A DNA stretch of 64,000 bases. It comes from Talaromyces rugulosus (Eukaryota > Ascomycota > Eurotiomycetes > Eurotiales > Trichocomaceae). The notes under the pieces were generated by a model that searched no databases, was not told the origin of the DNA, and worked only from the letters and a program-made list of their open reading frames with translations. Positions 58,747 through 64,000 of the stretch are shown here, one piece after another; within the stretch, counting starts at the first letter, position 1, and each line of letters opens with the position of its first letter. The stretch covers positions 4,836,001-4,900,000 of the forward strand of contig NC_049565.1 of the NCBI RefSeq assembly GCF_013368755.1, written 5' to 3'. The position numbers and the translations under genes are program-made.

Positions 58747-61700
58747 TCACTCAATATTCTTACTCAGAGCTTGTATCTGTTCCTCAGAGAGAGACGAAAC
58801 CCAAAGACATTTTTCGACGAGGCCTGGAACCGGTTTCAGGCTGTACTTGTCACTCGCGTCAATCAATCGAAGGAGGCATTTGACAATGCGAGCAGCAGTC
58901 CGATACCGTTCAAAGTTGATAAGCGCGTCTCCATCGGGAGTTCCAGTGATCTGGGATGGCTTCTGAGCGTTGTAGGTGAGGTCATGAACATACAGTCCGA
59001 CAAATGGAATGCATCCATCTTGTAAGTTCGCCGTCTCCATCTCAACTCGGAGTTCATGGAAATTGCGGACTGGTTGGATCAACGCTTCGATGCTCTCAAG
59101 TAGTTGCTTATCTGCCGGGCTCACTAGTGCCCATGTGTTCTGAAGCCTTGTGCAGTCGACAGATGACAGAGCAATCGCAATCTGTAGCATAGTCGAATAG
59201 TTGCAGATGCGCCTGGCATGGCCGGCAACATGGATAAATTTAGAAATCGTTCGGGCCCGGTCTTGAATATCCTGGGTGAGAACAATCTCGGAGAGAATCC
59301 ACTTCACCATAAGATTGAAACGACCGACGACTAGATCAATGCCTTTGCGTTCCTGCTCCGCTAAAAACTGGACCCAACTGACTGATGTGGACGAATTATG
59401 GTTCCATTTCATTTCAACAAGGTCTTTCCAGTCAAGTTCGTCTAGCGCTGACTTTTCTACCACGGTGAACTGCTGAGCAAGCACCTGTGAATTATATGCC
59501 AACACAAAAGGAATATGATTTGTTGCTTGCGGGACTTGAATACGTGGAACAGCGTGGCCAGGGTGTGCGTTGTTCTTCTCACTGGAAGCAAGTGCCATTG
59601 GTGCGGGCTCCGCTCTCTGAGTTGGAGACGGGCCAGGCGTTAACGGTGCCTGGGAGACTACAGGAGTCTCCGGTTTTGGATAAGAGGGTATAGACGTCGT
59701 TTGTTGGATTGTCATTGGAGGAGATGGTGGATGCGCAAGGGGATGAGACGGGACGTCGAGGGAAGCACTTGATAGAGAGTACCCTGTGCCGTTCGACTCG
59801 TGCAAGGCCTCATCTCTACCAATAATATCAACGGAAACTTCAGAAGAAAGATCCGAGTGATAATCACGTGTAGGTTCGTCCGTAGAAGGCTGTTGTGGTA
59901 TTCCTTGGTTTCTTGATAATTGTCGCAAACTCTCCGTGTCATCAATGATTTGAAAAGAACGGTGCGACGACTCGCGTTTTACTAGATCCTGGCCGTCTTT
60001 TCTGATGTTTAAAGGACGAGGCGCATCAAATGGATGAGAAGTTGGATGTTGCTTCTTCATGGAATCGTCACTCAGTCCCCTTTCTAAGAGAGGAATAGAG
60101 CTATCGGAAAATTCCGACACGACTGAGTCAGTGTAAACTTGTGAGGTTAAGATTTGACGACCTTCGGCCACGGGGGCCGTTCTAGACGTCGTTTGGTAAG
60201 TTTCGCTACCATTTTCCACTTCTCTGAAAGCAACATGTGCAGCATTCCGTTCGGCAAAGCCTTCGTGTCTAATGGGATGTTGAACGTATCCTTTGCCTGC
60301 ACGATTACCTGAGCTACCAGCCAAGGGCCATTTGCCTTCCAATTTCAGCAAAGTTGATTCAATTCCTCCGTCGGTGTCATCGGGAATGCGCGAAAATTCC
60401 GCAATGGCTGCTTCAAACGATGGCCGTAGGTGCTGGGATGAATGGGTGTTGACTAGATCAAAACGCGGCGGTGTTGACAATGCTCGCATTTGAGAGGAGC
60501 GAGCAAAGGTTCTTCGAATATAATGGCGAGCCGAAGATGCAACCGATTCGGTCAACGAAGTATCTGTCGCAAAGGATTGAGGACGTAGGTGAGGTTCCAG
60601 GTCGTGGACGTTTTGGATCTTCCGTAGATTTCCTCCTGGTCGTCTCCGTAACATACGAGCCAATGGTTTCTCGCCGGCAGCTTCAGAACCTGCAGTTTCA
60701 CTTGAACCATCCCGAGTCGAGCGGCTTACCCCGCTGTGGAAAGAGGCGTACTTTCGAAGGCGGCTAGCAATTGAGTCGGTCTTTCGAACCGATGGAGTGC
60801 CTAAAAAGCGCTGGACAGGCGAGTCCAATGGTTGACTAGTAAAATAGGCATTATTGCTGAAACCTTCCGTTAAACTAGAAACGGGAACTTCGCTGGGCTG
60901 CGAAGTTGAGTCATTATACCGCGTCAGAGACGTTTCTCTGCTGCGGCCGTTCCCATCTTGCTCGATCGGCCAACCAAGGCCTCCTGATGCTGCCGGCATA
61001 TCAAGACCAGTATCATCAACGATCAGGATTGATTTGCTCCCCATTGTTACTTCACTTGCGAGGCTTTGAAACCGTGGGGCCGGGGCTTGCAATTGGGGAA
61101 CGCCAGTATCAGTTTTGTAGGGCTCGATTGAAAATGGAACCGACGGTTTTGGAGCATCTAGACCTAGTGCTTCGCGATACTCTTTTGTACTCTGCTGACA
61201 GAAATAGTCCGCTTTCGGGGGATCCTTTGAAACGGGTAAAGCTTTCCGATCCTTATAAAAATCAGATTTGAAAGCCACATTGACAGGAAGTGCAGCAGTT
61301 TTTCCTCTAGGAAAACGAACGTTCACAGATCCGGTGGCAACAGCATTACTGATGCCAAGTGGTCGAGAATGCAAGGCGCGGCGAATCGAACCAATAACGG
61401 TTCTGAGTCCGGGACTGGCTGCTCCCAATGGCTTGATATTTCCCTCCGATGCACTTCTCGCGTGTGGCTCGGACAATTCGTCCGGGTTTTGCTGTATTAT
61501 TGGGGAAGGAGGGGCTTGCATTCTGACAATTGCTTCGCCTGGTGGGACAAGATTGCCGCGTATGAGACTGCCATTCTGAGATGTGGACAGTAGAGTCTGG
61601 TTTTGGCTTTCAACAACGGGCTGAGACAGGGGAGCACGGTCGTCACGGATGGAATCTGAGAAGCTTCCACTGCGTTTGTGGGCATGGACTGGGGTCCTTC

Positions 61701-63679
61701 GAGTGCTACTAGCACCAGGGGAACGGGGATTCGAGGGACTGGTTGTCGACTGTGTTGGTACAACAATCGGATGAGGAGAGCTGACAGATTCCAGTGAAGC
61801 CGAGGTCCGTCTTGGAGGAAAGGAGCATGATAGTGCTTGAATGCTAGAGCCATTGCTAGAGCCTGGAACACTACGAGAAGTTCCTGAGGAAGCATTCCGT
61901 ACATGTGCTTTCTGCTGGGTGATGCGCTCTGACGTAGTTTCTTGGGCTTTTGTGACCGATGGTTCTGGTAGCGGAGAATCCATGTCTGGGTCAATGACTG
62001 CTTCAGGGTACGGGATGCTCGCCTCGCTGAGCCTCGTCTTGCTCAAGTCCCGACTGCCCGAGACACCGCCAGGTATGACCGGAGTATCTGGGAAGCCGAA
62101 GGCTTCGCAGTCCCAATAAAGCAAGCACCTCCCATGCCAACAACGTTTGAGGTCAACCAAAATTTTAATGTCACTAATACCAGCAGTCCTCCGTGCAGTC
62201 ACGTCTGTGAACATTGAATTGATTTTATCACAGAACTGGACTCGCAGGTCACGATTGCTGACAAAGTCATCCGCAAAATAGTTGAGTATCCAATGGCGCA
62301 AAGCAGCAAAGGTCCGAATGCGAATAATTCGCCCATCTTCCTGTAATCGATTGATAGCCCATTCCAGACGGGCTAGCAACAAGGCCAAGAGATTTGTCGA
62401 CGAGAGATAAGGGCGGAAAGTCAGAAAGAAGTCGGAAACTAGTTCATAATCCATGAATGAATCAGACGAAATCTCGGCAACAATGCGGGCTGGTGTGGCG
62501 GCGCTGATGTCCCGACCATCTGCCATATATTTCACTACTGATGGGTCATTCATGTCCTCGGTGAGGAAATCAAAGACCGCTGGTTCAATAGGATCACGTA
62601 GGTTGTAAATGCCTGACCTCCGAGTAGAGCTGGAGTACCTAGCCTTCCCATGTGCCGGAGATACGCCGGAAAATAACGACATGGCTACTGAGAGGGTGGC
62701 GGCCGGGGGTGCGAGACCTGGTGAGTCGTAGGTTGAGTGTATCCGATTCCGCTCCTCATTTTCTGTTAGATATGACGGTAGTGGAGCATTATCTGACATG
62801 GACGTGTTTGTGTAGAGAGAGCTTCGCAGTACAGGCGATCCTTCGGGTTTGAATTGCGGTGTGCCAAGCCGGTAATGTGGAATTGGGACCTCCAATGCAG
62901 TTGCAGATGGAGGAGCGGAAGTGTCGATGGAGTCGTTGCTCTCAAATCGATCTATAACAATGCGCAGTTCCTGGCCGTTTTTAGTAGGAGCAGACGGCTC
63001 ATACTCGGATATTGTCGAAAACGAATGAGCCCTTCTCTGACGGGGCTCATGATTGTTAGCGCCAGGATCTGTTTCAACTACGTCTTCACGAGCATATTTG
63101 GGTTGGAGTTCCGAGAACTGAGACGAGGACCAAATACTCTGTCGAGTATCAGAAGCCAAAGCTGGTTTAGCCGGCGCTAGCTTAGAACGGGGCTGAGAAG
63201 GCGGAGAGAAATTCACGGGTTGGGCATGGTGTCGTGATTCTATTCGGGGTCTGTTCCGTGTTTCTTGGGTGAGTATTCTCTCTGGGTTTAATGGACGGAA
63301 AGTGGTCTTACCTGAGATAAAGCTTCCCATTGTTGCCCACGTTTGCAACGGTAAAATGGTTTCCTTCTCTCGGGCCAGCTATCCCGTCATGGGTCATTGC
63401 GCGTTGGTGCAAGGCTTCTGTGCTAGATCTCGTGTGTCCTAGGGTTGGCGACTGGTCTTTATTGCGTCGATTAGGCAGCGGCCTGTCGGGTCGTTTTGTA
63501 ATGCCAGATTGTGTGACGGTATTAGCACGTCGAAGCGACGGCTGGGACGGTTGAGCGCGACGGAGTGGCGTCCAGATGCCCAAGGCCGATGCCCTCGAAG
63601 CTGGGATGTACGGGCTTGTGGTATCATTACGACTTGACGGCGGGTGCACGTCTGTGGATTTGTGTAGAAAAGTGGCCAT
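58747..63679 (-). CDS. LTE1: Lte1-type Ras-like guanine nucleotide exchange factor
   Basis: Two exons: 63679-63312 and 63250-58747; intron 61 nt; 1623 aa. The intron is required: splicing gives GNNGKLYLRPRIESR, and the acceptor after CGGAACAG is the only one at plausible length that keeps frame. A RasGEF N-terminal domain lies at about 365-490 (ATPARIVAEISSDSFMDYEL, FFLTFRPYLSSTNLLALLL). A Ser/Pro-rich region of about 850 residues is probably regulatory and phosphorylated. The catalytic RasGEF/CDC25 domain is at about 1385-1615 (FNLMVKWILSEIVLTQDIQD, FIHVAGHARRICNYSTMLQI, IPFVGLYVHDLTYN). The N-GEF/linker/C-GEF order and size match Lte1, which in yeast acts on the mitotic-exit GTPase pathway and polarity. 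Start is the only in-frame ATG upstream of the first motif. Confidence 0.93.
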
Positions 63680-64000
63680 GCTGTGGAAGTCGAGGCAGTG
63701 GCGAGGCGGCGCGCGAAGGCGAGCGCGTGCAAAAGCTGCGCTTCTGGGAGCGGATTCAGTTAGCACGCACGAGCTCGCTCTCCACTGAGAGCAAGCCGGA
63801 AGAGAAAGTCGGTTGTATCACTCGACATTGCCAATGACGGGTGGAGCTGGTGCGACGATGTCGTAAGTAGCGTAGAAGGAGCCAAGCAGTCAGGTTTCCA
63901 TTGGCACGAGTATTCAATGTTGTGTGGGCGCAATCGGTGCCGGGGCAATAACAAGGAATTAGAGGCCAGGTGTCAAGCAAACGTGAGTGGCGTTGGACAC
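63680..64000. promoter_or_regulatory. Upstream region of the RasGEF gene
   Basis: The remaining 321 bp hold the 5' flank of the RasGEF gene. No TATA consensus or other gene is recognised. Confidence 0.4.

Overview
The window reads as a filamentous ascomycete nuclear contig, most likely Eurotiomycetes (Aspergillus/Penicillium/Talaromyces-like). Genes are split by short introns (49-73 nt where resolved) with GTRNGT-type donors and YAG acceptors. Several products are recognisable by family: HymA/Mo25, a PRMT3-type methyltransferase (RmtB), an Lte1-type RasGEF, an allantoicase, and two fungal hybrid histidine kinases. Exon joins below were worked out by hand from reading frame, splice dinucleotides and protein continuity. 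Every multi-exon model sums to a whole number of codons. Species cannot be named from the sequence alone.

Layout. 1-896: 3' part of allantoicase (+). 1460-8787 (-) and 11498-17208 (+): two very large hybrid histidine kinases transcribed away from each other across a 2.7 kb spacer. 21495-22445: KxDL-domain protein (+). 24320-25403: CIR_N/RS-rich splicing-type protein (+), convergent with 25584-27396, a PRMT3-like methyltransferase (-). The methyltransferase shares a 372 bp promoter with hymA (27769-29117, +). 30827-33236: TBC Rab-GAP (+). 33980-35617: cytochrome P450 (-), divergent from an ELO fatty-acid elongase (37166-38338, +). 39284-40528: THEM6/4HBT_2-like thioesterase (-). 42122-44319: 14-TM type MFS transporter (+). 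45220-45434: small frameshifted ORF (-). 45739-47204: six-segment membrane protein of a fungal family of unknown function (-). 48824-50376: Zn(II)2Cys6 transcription factor (+). 53071-54555: proline-rich protein (+). 55105-57888: ankyrin + DIL protein (-). 58747-63679: Lte1-type RasGEF (-).

How the parts may work together. The two histidine kinases are sensors that would feed the same HPt/response-regulator phosphorelay, so their head-to-head placement is notable. P450, elongase and thioesterase form a 6.5 kb acyl-lipid neighbourhood. The MFS, orphan membrane protein and Zn2Cys6 factor form an accessory-looking block. The spacer upstream of the factor is enriched in CCGAAT/ATTCGG half-sites, partly arranged as palindromes, which suggests autoregulation or local control.

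No tRNA, rRNA, CRISPR array or intact transposon was recognised. Large spacers (17.2-21.5 kb, 22.4-24.3 kb, 50.4-53.1 kb) hold no gene I can support. No clearly novel multi-gene system was found. The most unusual items are the half-site cluster around the Zn2Cys6 gene, the frameshifted small ORF, and the paired phosphorelay sensors.
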